This document shows, one piece after another, positions 17,355 through 25,345 of a stretch of 64,000 nt of DNA. Every line of letters begins with the position of its first letter. Position 1 is the stretch's first letter. The notes under the pieces are model-generated. The model was not told the origin of the DNA. It ran no database searches and saw nothing but the letters and a program-made list of their open reading frames with translations. The stretch covers positions 186,001 to 250,000 of the forward strand of contig NZ_VULY01000018.1 in the NCBI RefSeq assembly GCF_009696485.1, given 5' to 3'. Source of the stretch: Suipraeoptans intestinalis. Lineage in GTDB: Bacteria > Bacillota > Clostridia > Lachnospirales > Lachnospiraceae. The position numbers and the translations under genes are program-made.

Positions 17355-17939
17355 CTACCTCCCAAACACATTCTGATAGTATGCCAGGGCTTCGTTTACC
17401 GCACCTGTCACTGCTCTTGATGTAATCGTTGCTCCGCTCAGGGCGTCGATGGGTTCCCCGTCTCCTCCATCCTTGGAAACTACAAATTTCTCTGTCTGCT
17501 TTCCCTTGTACTGCTCGTAAAACGCCGGCTCCTTTGCTTTCATACCAAGTCCTGCCGTCTCACTGATGGAAAGAATGGAAATCCCGTTTACCGTGCCGTC
17601 TGTGGTGATCCCCACTGTGATCTTGATATCTCCACCATAGCCTTCCTTGTCGGTAACGGTAACGATATAGCCTTTGTCTCCCACAACACAGACTTCACCT
17701 ACTTCTGCTTTGATGCCCAGCTCTTTTGCCGCTGCTTCTGAAACTTCCGTATCCACGGGTTCTGATTTGAATTCACTCATATCTGCTTCCGGGAACACCT
17801 GCTTCCAGGCTTCCTTTTTTGCTTTTTCCTGTGCCGTCTGGATAGGCTGCTGGGTAATCTTATATACAAATCCCAGGAGGATTCCTGCGACCAGGGTGAT
17901 CAGCATGAGAATTATCGTGTTTTTTATGATCTTATTCAT
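17355..17939 (-). CDS. rnfG: Rnf complex flavoprotein subunit RnfG
   Basis: Membrane-anchored, externally exposed subunit with covalently bound FMN. One N-terminal membrane segment (~8-27) is followed by the FMN-binding domain; the flavinylation motif DALSGATITSRAV lies near residues 168-180, the Thr in SGAT(I/x)T being the FMN attachment site in homologues. Length 194 aa is normal. The required flavin transferase ApbE is not in this window. Confidence 0.95.
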   Translation of the reverse strand: MNKIIKNTIILMLITLVAGILLGFVYKITQQPIQTAQEKAKKEAWKQVFPEADMSEFKSEPVDTEVSEAAAKELGIKAEVGEVCVVGDKGYIVTVTDKEGYGGDIKITVGITTDGTVNGISILSISETAGLGMKAKEPAFYEQYKGKQTEKFVVSKDGGDGEPIDALSGATITSRAVTGAVNEALAYYQNVFGR

Positions 17940-18889
17940 TATTTTTCTCCTCCTTTACCAAATGGTTTGGGAAGAGTCGCCTTCTCAATCAACGGAACAA
18001 ACAGGTTGCTGATGATGATTGCGTAAGAAACGCCTTCCGCAGATCCTCCGAAAAGCCTAAACAATCCTGTCAGGACTCCCAGAAGGATCCCATACACATA
18101 CTGTCCCTTTTTTGTAATAGGCGAAGACACATAATCCGTCGCCATAAACCAGGCTCCCAGCATCAGTCCGCCGCCGCAAAGCTGTGCGGTGATGTACTGG
18201 GGATCAAAAAGGCCCGCCTTTGCTTCTGTAAACTGACCAAAAATCCCTACAAATATTACAAAGGTAAGGATGTATGTTCCCGGGATCCGAAGATCGATCA
18301 CTCCCGTCAGGATCAGAAAGATCGCTCCGATGATAATGGCGATCACAGACGTCTCCCCTATGGTCCCCGGAATTCTTCCGATGAGCATTTCCATGGAATT
18401 TACCGCTTCTCCGGCCTTTAGCTGTGCCAAAGGAGTTGCTCCTGTCACTCCGTCATATACAAATCTGGTCATAGGACCTGTGAAGGAAATGAGAAGGAAG
18501 CATCTTGCTCCTAGAGCCGGGTTCATGAAGTTCTGTCCCAGCCCTCCAAACAACTGCTTTACGATCAGAATGCCGAACACACTTCCCAGCGCACCCATCC
18601 ACAAAGGCGCCGTAGGCGGCATATTCATCCCTAAGAGCAAGCCCGTTACTACTGCACTGAAGTCCCGCACCGTCACAGGCTTGTGCATCAATTTTTGATA
18701 GATATATTCTGTCGCCACTGCGGCTGCCGTGGTCGTCACCAGCATTGCCAGCGCATAGATCCCGAAATTCCACACACCGAATGCCGCTGCCGGAAACAGC
18801 GCGATGGTCACAAGCTGCATGATCCCCTCGGTCGTACTCTTGGACCGGATATGGGGAGATGCTGAAATTTTAAATTGATTCTCACTCAA
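17939..18889 (-). CDS. rnfD: Rnf complex membrane subunit RnfD
   Basis: 316-residue membrane flavoprotein with about nine to ten helices. The covalent FMN motif is visible as DGVTGATPLAQLKAG (around residues 151-165). The N-terminus KISASPHIRSKSTTEGIM is typical. Start and stop codons overlap with rnfG by one base, showing tight translational coupling. Confidence 0.96.
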   Translation of the reverse strand: MSENQFKISASPHIRSKSTTEGIMQLVTIALFPAAAFGVWNFGIYALAMLVTTTAAAVATEYIYQKLMHKPVTVRDFSAVVTGLLLGMNMPPTAPLWMGALGSVFGILIVKQLFGGLGQNFMNPALGARCFLLISFTGPMTRFVYDGVTGATPLAQLKAGEAVNSMEMLIGRIPGTIGETSVIAIIIGAIFLILTGVIDLRIPGTYILTFVIFVGIFGQFTEAKAGLFDPQYITAQLCGGGLMLGAWFMATDYVSSPITKKGQYVYGILLGVLTGLFRLFGGSAEGVSYAIIISNLFVPLIEKATLPKPFGKGGEK

Positions 18890-18921
18890 CGTTATTCACC
18901 TCTTCCTCTCTTCTTGATCCC

Positions 18922-20241
18922 TTATTTTTTCTTGCGGTTCGCCAGCGCGATCTTGCGCATGGAACCGATCGCCTGTTTTAATGGCCTTTTTGCAGGGCAC
19001 ACAAAACTACAGGACCCGCATTCCATACACTCCATTCCATTTTGCGCCGTAAACGTTTCTTCTGCATGATGTTCTGCATAATCCGCCAGCCTTGAAGGGA
19101 TCAATCTGCTGGGACATACCTCTACGCAGCGCCCACAGTTGATACAGGCGCTGGGAGCATGTTTCGCTACCTCATCCCTGGTGAATCCCAGGATAGAGGA
19201 AGATGTCTTTGTTACCGGTACATCTACATTGAACATGGCAAACCCCATCATCGGTCCGCCTGAGATCACCTTTTCCGGATCCTCTTTCCATCCTCCGGCC
19301 GCCTCTACAAGTTCTGCCTGGTTCATTCCAAAGGGAGCTTTAAAGTTCCCCGGTTCACAGACTGCGTCTCCACTTACGGTAACGACACGCTCCATGGAGG
19401 GTCTGCCGTTTACGACTGCCTGATAGATGTTGATCATCGTCTCCACATTGTCCACCACGCATCCTGCATCTGCCGGAAGCATGGAAGAATTGATCGCTCT
19501 TCCCGTTGCAGCAAAGATCAGCTGACGCTCTCCTCCCTGAGGATACTTGGTTTTCAGCGTCACCACTTCCATCCGGGGCTCATCTTTTGTCAGCTCTTTC
19601 AGTTTCTCAATACAGTCCAGCTTGTTGTCTTCCACGCCAAACAGTCCTTTTGCATTTTTGAATAATTTCAGGACGACCCTCATCCCGCCTACCAGCTCTT
19701 CTGTGTTTTCCAGCATACGCCGGTAATCCGCCGTGATATACGGCTCGCACTCTGCACAGTTGGCGATAATGTAATCGATCTTGTCCGGTTCCTTGGGGGA
19801 GAGCTTTACCTTGGTCGGAAATCCTGCTCCTCCCATTCCGACAACGCCTGCTTCCCCGATCGCTTCCAGGATCTCAGCTTCTGTCATCTCGTCCAGCGGC
19901 TTTGTCGATGCATACTCCACCTCTTCATATTCTTCATCATTTTCAATGACGATGCTGGTCACCCGTGCGCCTGTAGGATTCAGTCTCGGTTCTATCCCCT
20001 TTACCGTACCGGACACCGACGCATATATGGGAGCCGAAACGAACCCGCCCGCCTCTGCAATCTTCTGACCTTTCAACACTCTCTGCCCCACTTCCACTGC
20101 CGGAATCGCAGGCGCTCCAATGTGCTGTGAAAGAGGAAACACCAGTTGACCCTTTGGTTTCACTTCCACGATTGCCTTGTCCTTTGCCAGACTTTTGCCG
20201 TCATCCGGGTGGATTCCACCCTTAAATGTAAACAATGCCAT
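18922..20241 (-). CDS. rnfC: Rnf complex NADH-oxidising subunit RnfC
   Basis: Peripheral subunit that carries FMN, binds NAD(H) and holds two [4Fe-4S] clusters. The 439 aa start with GGIHPDDGKSLAKDKAI (SLBB/RnfC N domain); the nucleotide-binding segment GEAGVVGMGGAGFPTKVKLS is near residues 131-150; cluster motifs CINCGRCVEVCP and CMECGSCSFVCP lie near the C-terminus. First gene of the rnf operon, 33 bases before rnfD. Confidence 0.96.
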   Translation of the reverse strand: MALFTFKGGIHPDDGKSLAKDKAIVEVKPKGQLVFPLSQHIGAPAIPAVEVGQRVLKGQKIAEAGGFVSAPIYASVSGTVKGIEPRLNPTGARVTSIVIENDEEYEEVEYASTKPLDEMTEAEILEAIGEAGVVGMGGAGFPTKVKLSPKEPDKIDYIIANCAECEPYITADYRRMLENTEELVGGMRVVLKLFKNAKGLFGVEDNKLDCIEKLKELTKDEPRMEVVTLKTKYPQGGERQLIFAATGRAINSSMLPADAGCVVDNVETMINIYQAVVNGRPSMERVVTVSGDAVCEPGNFKAPFGMNQAELVEAAGGWKEDPEKVISGGPMMGFAMFNVDVPVTKTSSSILGFTRDEVAKHAPSACINCGRCVEVCPSRLIPSRLADYAEHHAEETFTAQNGMECMECGSCSFVCPAKRPLKQAIGSMRKIALANRKKK

Positions 20242-20275
20242 CCCTTTATCCTTCCTTCCTATTTTCTCTTTTTCT

Positions 20276-20304
20276 ACTATACAGGAAAATACCTAAATTT
20301 TCCA
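20276..20304 (-). promoter_or_regulatory. Probable promoter of the rnf operon
   Basis: Minus-strand TGGAAA (20299-20304), 17-base spacer, TATAGT (20276-20281), 34 bases before the rnfC start. The -35 box is weak (4 of 6), so an activator or an alternative start is possible. Confidence 0.55.
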
Positions 20305-20448
20305 CTGATTCCACGGAATTCTTTGTATATTTCCATAAACATTCCGTTACTTTTTTAACCATCCTTCCCCTCTTCTTTTCCTGTCCGGCTTCCCCGATAC
20401 AACGGATCTTCAGGCTGCCGCAAAGTCGTTTTTTTATGAGACGAATAG

Positions 20449-20471
20449 AACCACGCGACTATCGCGTGGTT
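20449..20471. repeat. Perfect 10-bp hairpin with a 3-base loop
   Basis: AACCACGCGA (20449-20458) and TCGCGTGGTT (20462-20471) are exact inverted repeats around CTA. The T run follows on the plus strand (TTTT), not on the minus strand, so it may act as a back-up terminator or as a barrier to antisense transcription. Confidence 0.6.
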
Positions 20472-20482
20472 TTCCTAACATG

Positions 20483-20513
20483 AAAACAGAGAGACGTGAT
20501 ATCCGTCTCCCTG
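20483..20513 (-). terminator. Terminator of rpsA
   Basis: A 10-bp stem (20487-20496 with 20504-20513, one G-U pair) followed on the minus strand by TTTT. It lies 75 bases after the rpsA stop codon. Confidence 0.78.
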
Positions 20514-20588
20514 TCTGACCTTCGTCTTCTTCTCTATCCTGATCTTAAATCTCCTCATACGACCGGATCTCTCCGTCCCGTCTGCAGA

Positions 20589-21680
20589 CTATTCTTCCTC
20601 GGAAGCTTCCTCGTACTCCGGCTCAGCGTCTGCCTCCAGCACTTTCATGCTCAGGCTGATCTTCTTGTCCGTCTCATTCAGATCCACAACCTTAGCTGTG
20701 ATCTCCTGTCCCACTTCCAGAACGTCAGACGGCTTTTCTACGTGTGCCCTTGCGATCTGGGAAACATGCAGCAGTGCGTCCACTCCGGGAGCCAGCTCCA
20801 CAAATGCACCAAAATCTGTCATTCTTGCCACAACGCCGTTTACGATAGTGCCCACGGCATACTTCTCCTGTGCATCCGCCCAGGGATTTGCCTCCGGGAA
20901 CTTCAGGCTGAGCGCCACCTTCGTATCGCGGATATCCTTGATCATAACTTCCAGCTCTTCGCCTACCTTGAAAACCTTCTTCGGATTTTCCACACGTCCC
21001 CAGGACATCTCTGAAATATGGAGCAGTCCGTCCACTCCGCCAAGATCTACGAACGCACCAAAATCTGTTACGTTCTTTACAACGCCCTGGATCCTGTCTC
21101 CTACCTGGATCCTTGCAAACAGCTCTTTCTGTTTTTCTGCTCTCTCTGCAATGAGAAGTTGTCTTCTGTCTCCGATCACACGATTTCTTCTCGGATTGAA
21201 CTCACTGATCACAAACTCAATCTCCTGATCCTGATACTTGCTCAGGTCTTTCTCGTAAGTATCCGATACCAGGCTTGCCGGGATGAATACCCTCGCCTCC
21301 TCGATCACTACGCTGAGACCGCCGCCCAGGATCTGTGCCACCGGCGCCTTCAGCACCTCATGGTTCTCGAAAGCTTCTTTCAGTCTTTCATTTCCCTTCT
21401 CTGCCGCAAGACGCTTGTACGTCAGAAGAACCTGACCTTCTCCGTCGTTGACTTTCAGCACCTTCACCGTCATCTCGTCTCCCGGCTGTACCAGAGTCGT
21501 CAGATCGACATTGGATTCATTGGTATATTCACTGCGTGTAATGATACCGTCAGCCTTATATCCGATGTTCAGAATGATCTCATCCGGCTTTACATCAATG
21601 ACCGTACCATCTACGACTTCTCCGTTCCTTATAGTTTTAAAAGATTCCTCCAACATTTGTTCAAAAGTTTGTTCCGACAT
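20589..21680 (-). CDS. rpsA: 30S ribosomal protein S1 homologue (four S1 domains)
   Basis: RNA-binding protein that helps mRNA engage the 30S subunit. The 363 aa comprise four S1 (OB-fold) repeats beginning near residues 20, 105, 190 and 275; repeats three and four are the best conserved (KNVTDFGAFVDLGGVDGLLH and ARMTDFGAFVELAPGVDALL). It ends in an acidic tail. The start MSEQTFEQ at 21680 has AGGAGG upstream. It overlaps the ispH 3' end by 20 bases. In several Clostridia IspH and S1 are one fused polypeptide; here they are separate, overlapping frames. Confidence 0.95.
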   Translation of the reverse strand: MSEQTFEQMLEESFKTIRNGEVVDGTVIDVKPDEIILNIGYKADGIITRSEYTNESNVDLTTLVQPGDEMTVKVLKVNDGEGQVLLTYKRLAAEKGNERLKEAFENHEVLKAPVAQILGGGLSVVIEEARVFIPASLVSDTYEKDLSKYQDQEIEFVISEFNPRRNRVIGDRRQLLIAERAEKQKELFARIQVGDRIQGVVKNVTDFGAFVDLGGVDGLLHISEMSWGRVENPKKVFKVGEELEVMIKDIRDTKVALSLKFPEANPWADAQEKYAVGTIVNGVVARMTDFGAFVELAPGVDALLHVSQIARAHVEKPSDVLEVGQEITAKVVDLNETDKKISLSMKVLEADAEPEYEEASEEE

Positions 21681-22524
21681 TATTTTGAACCTCCTCAATT
21701 ATATTCTTGGGCGTGGATGCCCCTGCTGTAATACCTACTGTTTCCACGGACCCTAATTGATTCAAATCCAAATCGTCAAGTGTCTGTATGTAGTACGTAT
21801 TCAAACATTCTTTATTACAGATTTCAAATAACTTCTGAGTGTTGGAGCTACGCTTATCGCCTATGACGATCATCGCTTCCACACTCTTTGCAATCCGCCC
21901 GGCTTCTTCCTGCCGCTTCCTGGTGGCACTGCAAATCGTATTTAAAACAAGTATATCATAACCTTTTTTTTCTATGATTTCAACTAGTTCTTGAAATTTC
22001 TTGTAATTAAATGTCGTTTGTGCTACGACGCACACTCTTCCCGCGGGTTCTTCGACCCGAAAATCTTCCGCTTCTTCTCTGGTCTGAATGATGCTCACCC
22101 TGTCTCCCGCCCATCCGCGGATCCCTTCCACCTCCGGGTGGGTTCTGTTTCCAATCACAACGATATGAGCGCCTGCCGCGCTTTCTCTGCTTACAATCGT
22201 ATGGATCTTTTTTACAAAGGGACAGGTGGCGTCCACATAGGAAATCCCGGACTCTTCCATTTTCCGGTAAACCCTTTTCGGCAGGCCGTGAGAACGGATG
22301 ATCACGATCCCGTCTGTGATCTTTTTCAGTTCTTCCTCTGATCGGATCACCTCCACCCCCATAGCTGCCAGTTCTTTGATCACTTCCTCGTTATGGATGA
22401 TCGGTCCATATGTGTAAATTTTTTTATCCGTGTTCTTTTTTATTTCCTCGTACACCGTCTCTACTGCACGTTTGACTCCAAAACAAAATCCAGCCGTCTT
22501 TGCCAGTTTAATTTCCACTTGCAT
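21661..22524 (-). CDS. ispH: 4-hydroxy-3-methylbut-2-enyl diphosphate reductase IspH
   Basis: Last enzyme of the MEP isoprenoid pathway; makes isopentenyl and dimethylallyl diphosphate with a [4Fe-4S] centre. At 287 aa the three cluster cysteines are seen in KTAGFCFGVKRAV (~13), DATCPFVKK (~97) and NTICSATRKRQ (~196), with HPEVEG and SSNTQKL substrate motifs. It overlaps the fused flavoprotein-Cmk gene by 17 bases upstream, and rpsA downstream, forming the cmk-ispH-rpsA block known from many Clostridia. Confidence 0.97.
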   Translation of the reverse strand: MQVEIKLAKTAGFCFGVKRAVETVYEEIKKNTDKKIYTYGPIIHNEEVIKELAAMGVEVIRSEEELKKITDGIVIIRSHGLPKRVYRKMEESGISYVDATCPFVKKIHTIVSRESAAGAHIVVIGNRTHPEVEGIRGWAGDRVSIIQTREEAEDFRVEEPAGRVCVVAQTTFNYKKFQELVEIIEKKGYDILVLNTICSATRKRQEEAGRIAKSVEAMIVIGDKRSSNTQKLFEICNKECLNTYYIQTLDDLDLNQLGSVETVGITAGASTPKNIIEEVQNNVGTNF

Positions 22525-23179
22525 TCTCCTTTTCCCGGATGATCCGTTCCACCACCTGTGGGATCGTAAGGTCTGAACTGTCTAAAAGAACAGCGTCCTT
22601 CGCCTGCTTTAAAGGTGCGATCTCCCTGTGGGAATCTCTGTGATCCCTCTCCTGAATATCTGCCTCGATCTTCTTCAGGTCAGCCTGTTTGCCTTCTCTG
22701 GTCAACTGCTCATATCGTCTTTTGGCTCTGGTTTCCACACTGGCCGTCAAAAAGATCTTGACCCCGGCTTCCGGCAGGACGCAGGTCCCTATGTCTCTTC
22801 CATCCATTACCACATTCTTTTTCTGTGCGATCTCTCTTTGGGTCTGCAGCAACTTTTCCCGGACCACCTGCAAGGCAGAGACCCGGGACGCCAGATTTCC
22901 CACCCTTTCTTCTCTTAACAAAGATGTGATATTTTCCCCGTTCAGCAGCACCTGCTGGATCCCATTTTCATAGGCCAGGTCAATACGGGCTTTTTCACAG
23001 GCCTTCGTCAGCGCGGTTTCATCCGTCTCATCGATCCCTTCTTTCAGGAAATGAACTGCCAGTCCCCGATACAGGGCTCCTGTATCCACATACACAAAAT
23101 CCAGTTTTTCTGCAACCAGCTTGGCAATGGTGCTTTTTCCGGCTCCTGCCGGTCCGTCAATGGCTATCTGATATCCCAT
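22508..23179 (-). CDS. cmk: Possible internal translation product: cytidylate kinase
   Basis: Nested in the fusion gene and in the same frame. ATG at 23177-23179, with AGGAGG five bases upstream. The product would be a standard 223-residue CMP/dCMP kinase that recycles nucleotides for RNA, DNA and lipid synthesis. The neighbouring ispH and rpsA are the usual partners of stand-alone cmk. Whether the cell uses this start, the fusion, or both cannot be read from sequence. Confidence 0.6.
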   Translation of the reverse strand: MGYQIAIDGPAGAGKSTIAKLVAEKLDFVYVDTGALYRGLAVHFLKEGIDETDETALTKACEKARIDLAYENGIQQVLLNGENITSLLREERVGNLASRVSALQVVREKLLQTQREIAQKKNVVMDGRDIGTCVLPEAGVKIFLTASVETRAKRRYEQLTREGKQADLKKIEADIQERDHRDSHREIAPLKQAKDAVLLDSSDLTIPQVVERIIREKENASGN

Positions 23180-24418
23180 CTTTTCCTCCTGTTTCATATG
23201 GCTTGCGGCGGCATAGGCAGTTGACCAGGCGATCTGCAGGTTGAACCCTCCCGTCACTGCATCCACATCCAAAATCTCTCCGGCAAAATACAGTCCTTCT
23301 ACCAGTTTGGACTCCATTGTCTTTGGATCCACTTCTCTGGTACTGACGCCGCCCTTGGTGATCACCGCTTCCTTAAACCCTCCCAGCTGCTTCACATGCA
23401 GGCAGAGCGCTTTGATCTGTTCCGCAAACCGTTTTCTCTCCTCCTTGGTGATCAGGTTTACCTGTTTTTCTGGTGCGATCCCACTCTGCTCTACCATAAC
23501 AGGGATCAATTTGTTTGGAAAGAGATTTCCCAGACAATTTTTAAATTGCCTGTTTTTCTGCTCCTCAAACTCCCGGATCAGTCTTTTATCCAATTGCTTG
23601 TGCGTCAGTGCCGGTTTCAGATCAATCAAAAGCTCCACCTCTTTTTGCATGATATCTCTTCCCGCCACACTGCTGGCTGTCAGGATCAAAGGACCGCTGA
23701 CCCCCCGGTCTGTAAAAAGCATTTCTCCTGTTTCCCTGTACAGGATCCTGTTCTTTTTCTGCACCAGAAGCTCCACGTTCTTTAAGGACAGTCCCTGCAC
23801 CTTTGCCGGCCAATCTTCTTCTGTTTCCAGGGAAACCAAAGAGGGGATGCACTCCACGATACTGTGCCCTTGTGCTTTCGCAAAGCGATAGCCGTCGCCT
23901 GTGCTTCCCGTAGTTCTGTAGGACAGACCTCCCGTCGCCAAAATGCAGGCATCCGCCGGTACGTTCTCTCCCCCGGCAGTCCTGATCCCTACACATCTTC
24001 CTTCTTTTACCACAATCTCCCTGATTTCCGTGTTCAAATGGATCCTCACCTGGTTCTTTTTCAATTCCCGTTCCAGCGCCTTTATCACATCAGAAGATTT
24101 GTCTGATGCCGGAAACACCCGGTTCCCTCTTTCCGTCTTGATGGAAAGTCCTATCCGTTCAAACAGCGCCATCGTATCCTGATTGCCGTGTCCGTAAAAG
24201 CTGCTGTACATGAACCTGGGATTGCTGATCACGGATCCCAGAAGCGTCTCCCTGTCACAGGCATTGGTAAGGTTGCATCGGCCTTTCCCGGTGATGTACA
24301 GCTTTTTCCCCAGCTTTTCATTTTTTTCATACAGATCGATCTGATGTCCTTTTTCTGCGCCAATGAGGGCAGCATACATTCCTGCTGCCCCGCCTCCCAC
24401 AATCACTATACGGCTCAT
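22508..24418 (-). CDS. Fusion: YhiN/HI0933-type flavoprotein + cytidylate kinase
   Basis: One continuous 636-codon frame encoding two complete proteins. Residues 1-413 are a BaiN/YhiN-type NAD(P)/FAD oxidoreductase: GGGAAGMYAALIGAEKGH dinucleotide fold, LYITGKGRCNLTNAC, and the C-terminal YFAGEILDVDAVTGGFNLQ. Residues 414-636 are (d)CMP kinase: AIDGPAGAGKSTIAKLVAEK P-loop, YVDTGALYR, DGRDIGT and RRYEQL. The ATG of the kinase part (23179) is preceded in frame by CAGGAGGAAAAG, an ideal ribosome site. So cmk may also be made as a separate 223-aa protein. The fusion start at 24418 has GAGG upstream. Confidence 0.9.
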   Translation of the reverse strand: MSRIVIVGGGAAGMYAALIGAEKGHQIDLYEKNEKLGKKLYITGKGRCNLTNACDRETLLGSVISNPRFMYSSFYGHGNQDTMALFERIGLSIKTERGNRVFPASDKSSDVIKALERELKKNQVRIHLNTEIREIVVKEGRCVGIRTAGGENVPADACILATGGLSYRTTGSTGDGYRFAKAQGHSIVECIPSLVSLETEEDWPAKVQGLSLKNVELLVQKKNRILYRETGEMLFTDRGVSGPLILTASSVAGRDIMQKEVELLIDLKPALTHKQLDKRLIREFEEQKNRQFKNCLGNLFPNKLIPVMVEQSGIAPEKQVNLITKEERKRFAEQIKALCLHVKQLGGFKEAVITKGGVSTREVDPKTMESKLVEGLYFAGEILDVDAVTGGFNLQIAWSTAYAAASHMKQEEKMGYQIAIDGPAGAGKSTIAKLVAEKLDFVYVDTGALYRGLAVHFLKEGIDETDETALTKACEKARIDLAYENGIQQVLLNGENITSLLREERVGNLASRVSALQVVREKLLQTQREIAQKKNVVMDGRDIGTCVLPEAGVKIFLTASVETRAKRRYEQLTREGKQADLKKIEADIQERDHRDSHREIAPLKQAKDAVLLDSSDLTIPQVVERIIREKENASGN

Positions 24419-24419
24419 G

Positions 24420-25334
24420 CTATTCCTCTTTCCCGGATGCAAACTCTACTTTGTCATTGATCCGGTTTAATTCATCCTTGCTGTACACCTGGTATTCTTC
24501 CCAGATCTGTTCCAGCGTTTCCAGGGTCGTGATCACTTCCTCCTGCTTCCTCATGCAAAGAGCCACCACCAGAGCATTGATCACACTGAGGGGTGCCACC
24601 AGCGAATCCACCACTCCCGCCATATCACTCCTGGCAATCAGGTTGCAGGAGGAATACAGTGTCATGGGAGAATGGACACTATCTGTCAGCGTAATGACTC
24701 TGGCCTTCCGGTTGCTGGCAAATTCCAGTGCTTTCAGCGTCCGCATAGAATATCTGGGGAAGCTGATGCCAATGATCACATCCTCTTCCCTGATCCGAAT
24801 CAGCTGCTCAAAAATTTCACTGGAGCTGTTGCTGTGGACCGCCGTCACATCCTCACACACAAGATTCAGATAGAAGCTCAAAAAACTGGCCAGAGGAGCA
24901 CAGCTTCTGACTCCGATCACATAAATCTTTCTTGCATTCAGCAGCATATCCACTGCCTGTTCAAAAACATGTTCGTCGATGGCAGACAAGGTCATCTTGA
25001 TTTTGTCGATGTCTGCCTGTAAAACGGAAGCGAGGATCTCTCCTCTCCCAATACGTCCGTAGGTTACTTCCATCCTCTGTATGGAATTTAACTTGGTCCG
25101 AACCAGCTCCCCCAACGCTTTCTGGAAGCCGGGATATCCTTCATATCCCAAAGCGGCGGCAAAGCGAACCACCGTCGATTCGCTTACACCCACTTCTTCT
25201 CCCATTTTGGCGGCGGTAAGAAAGGCCGCCTTGTCATATTCATTCCGAATAAACTCCGCCAGCCGTTTCTGTCCTTTGCTGAATTTGGGATATTTTTCTT
25301 CCATTTTCTTTAACAATTCATTTTTGCTTCCCAT
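24420..25334 (-). CDS. MurR/RpiR family transcriptional regulator
   Basis: Sugar-phosphate-responsive repressor type protein of 304 aa. Residues ~1-80 form the RpiR helix-turn-helix domain (FLTAAKMGEEVGVSESTVVRFAAALGYEGYPGFQ). Residues ~125-270 form the SIS domain (KIYVIGVRSCAPLASFLSFYL; VIGISFPRYSMRTLKALEFA). It ends one base before the flavoprotein-Cmk start and begins 11 bases after the 5S-type carboxyltransferase gene, so it is likely cotranscribed with the decarboxylase operon. Ligand and targets are unknown. Confidence 0.9.
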   Translation of the reverse strand: MGSKNELLKKMEEKYPKFSKGQKRLAEFIRNEYDKAAFLTAAKMGEEVGVSESTVVRFAAALGYEGYPGFQKALGELVRTKLNSIQRMEVTYGRIGRGEILASVLQADIDKIKMTLSAIDEHVFEQAVDMLLNARKIYVIGVRSCAPLASFLSFYLNLVCEDVTAVHSNSSSEIFEQLIRIREEDVIIGISFPRYSMRTLKALEFASNRKARVITLTDSVHSPMTLYSSCNLIARSDMAGVVDSLVAPLSVINALVVALCMRKQEEVITTLETLEQIWEEYQVYSKDELNRINDKVEFASGKEE

Positions 25335-25345
25335 AGTCGTCTCTT

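Larger units (their letters stand above)
20242..20588. other. Gene-free stretch between rpsA and the rnf operon
   Basis: 347 bases without a gene. It holds, on the minus strand in order of transcription, the rpsA terminator, a second perfect hairpin, an inverted repeat ACGGAAT/ATTCCGT (outer ends about 20313-20347), and the rnf promoter. No open reading frame with a ribosome site was seen. Confidence 0.6.

Noticed and set aside
20589-22524. IspH-S1 fusion as known in some Clostridia
   Set aside because: The ispH frame ends at 21661 with its own stop, and rpsA has its own AGGAGG and ATG in another frame.
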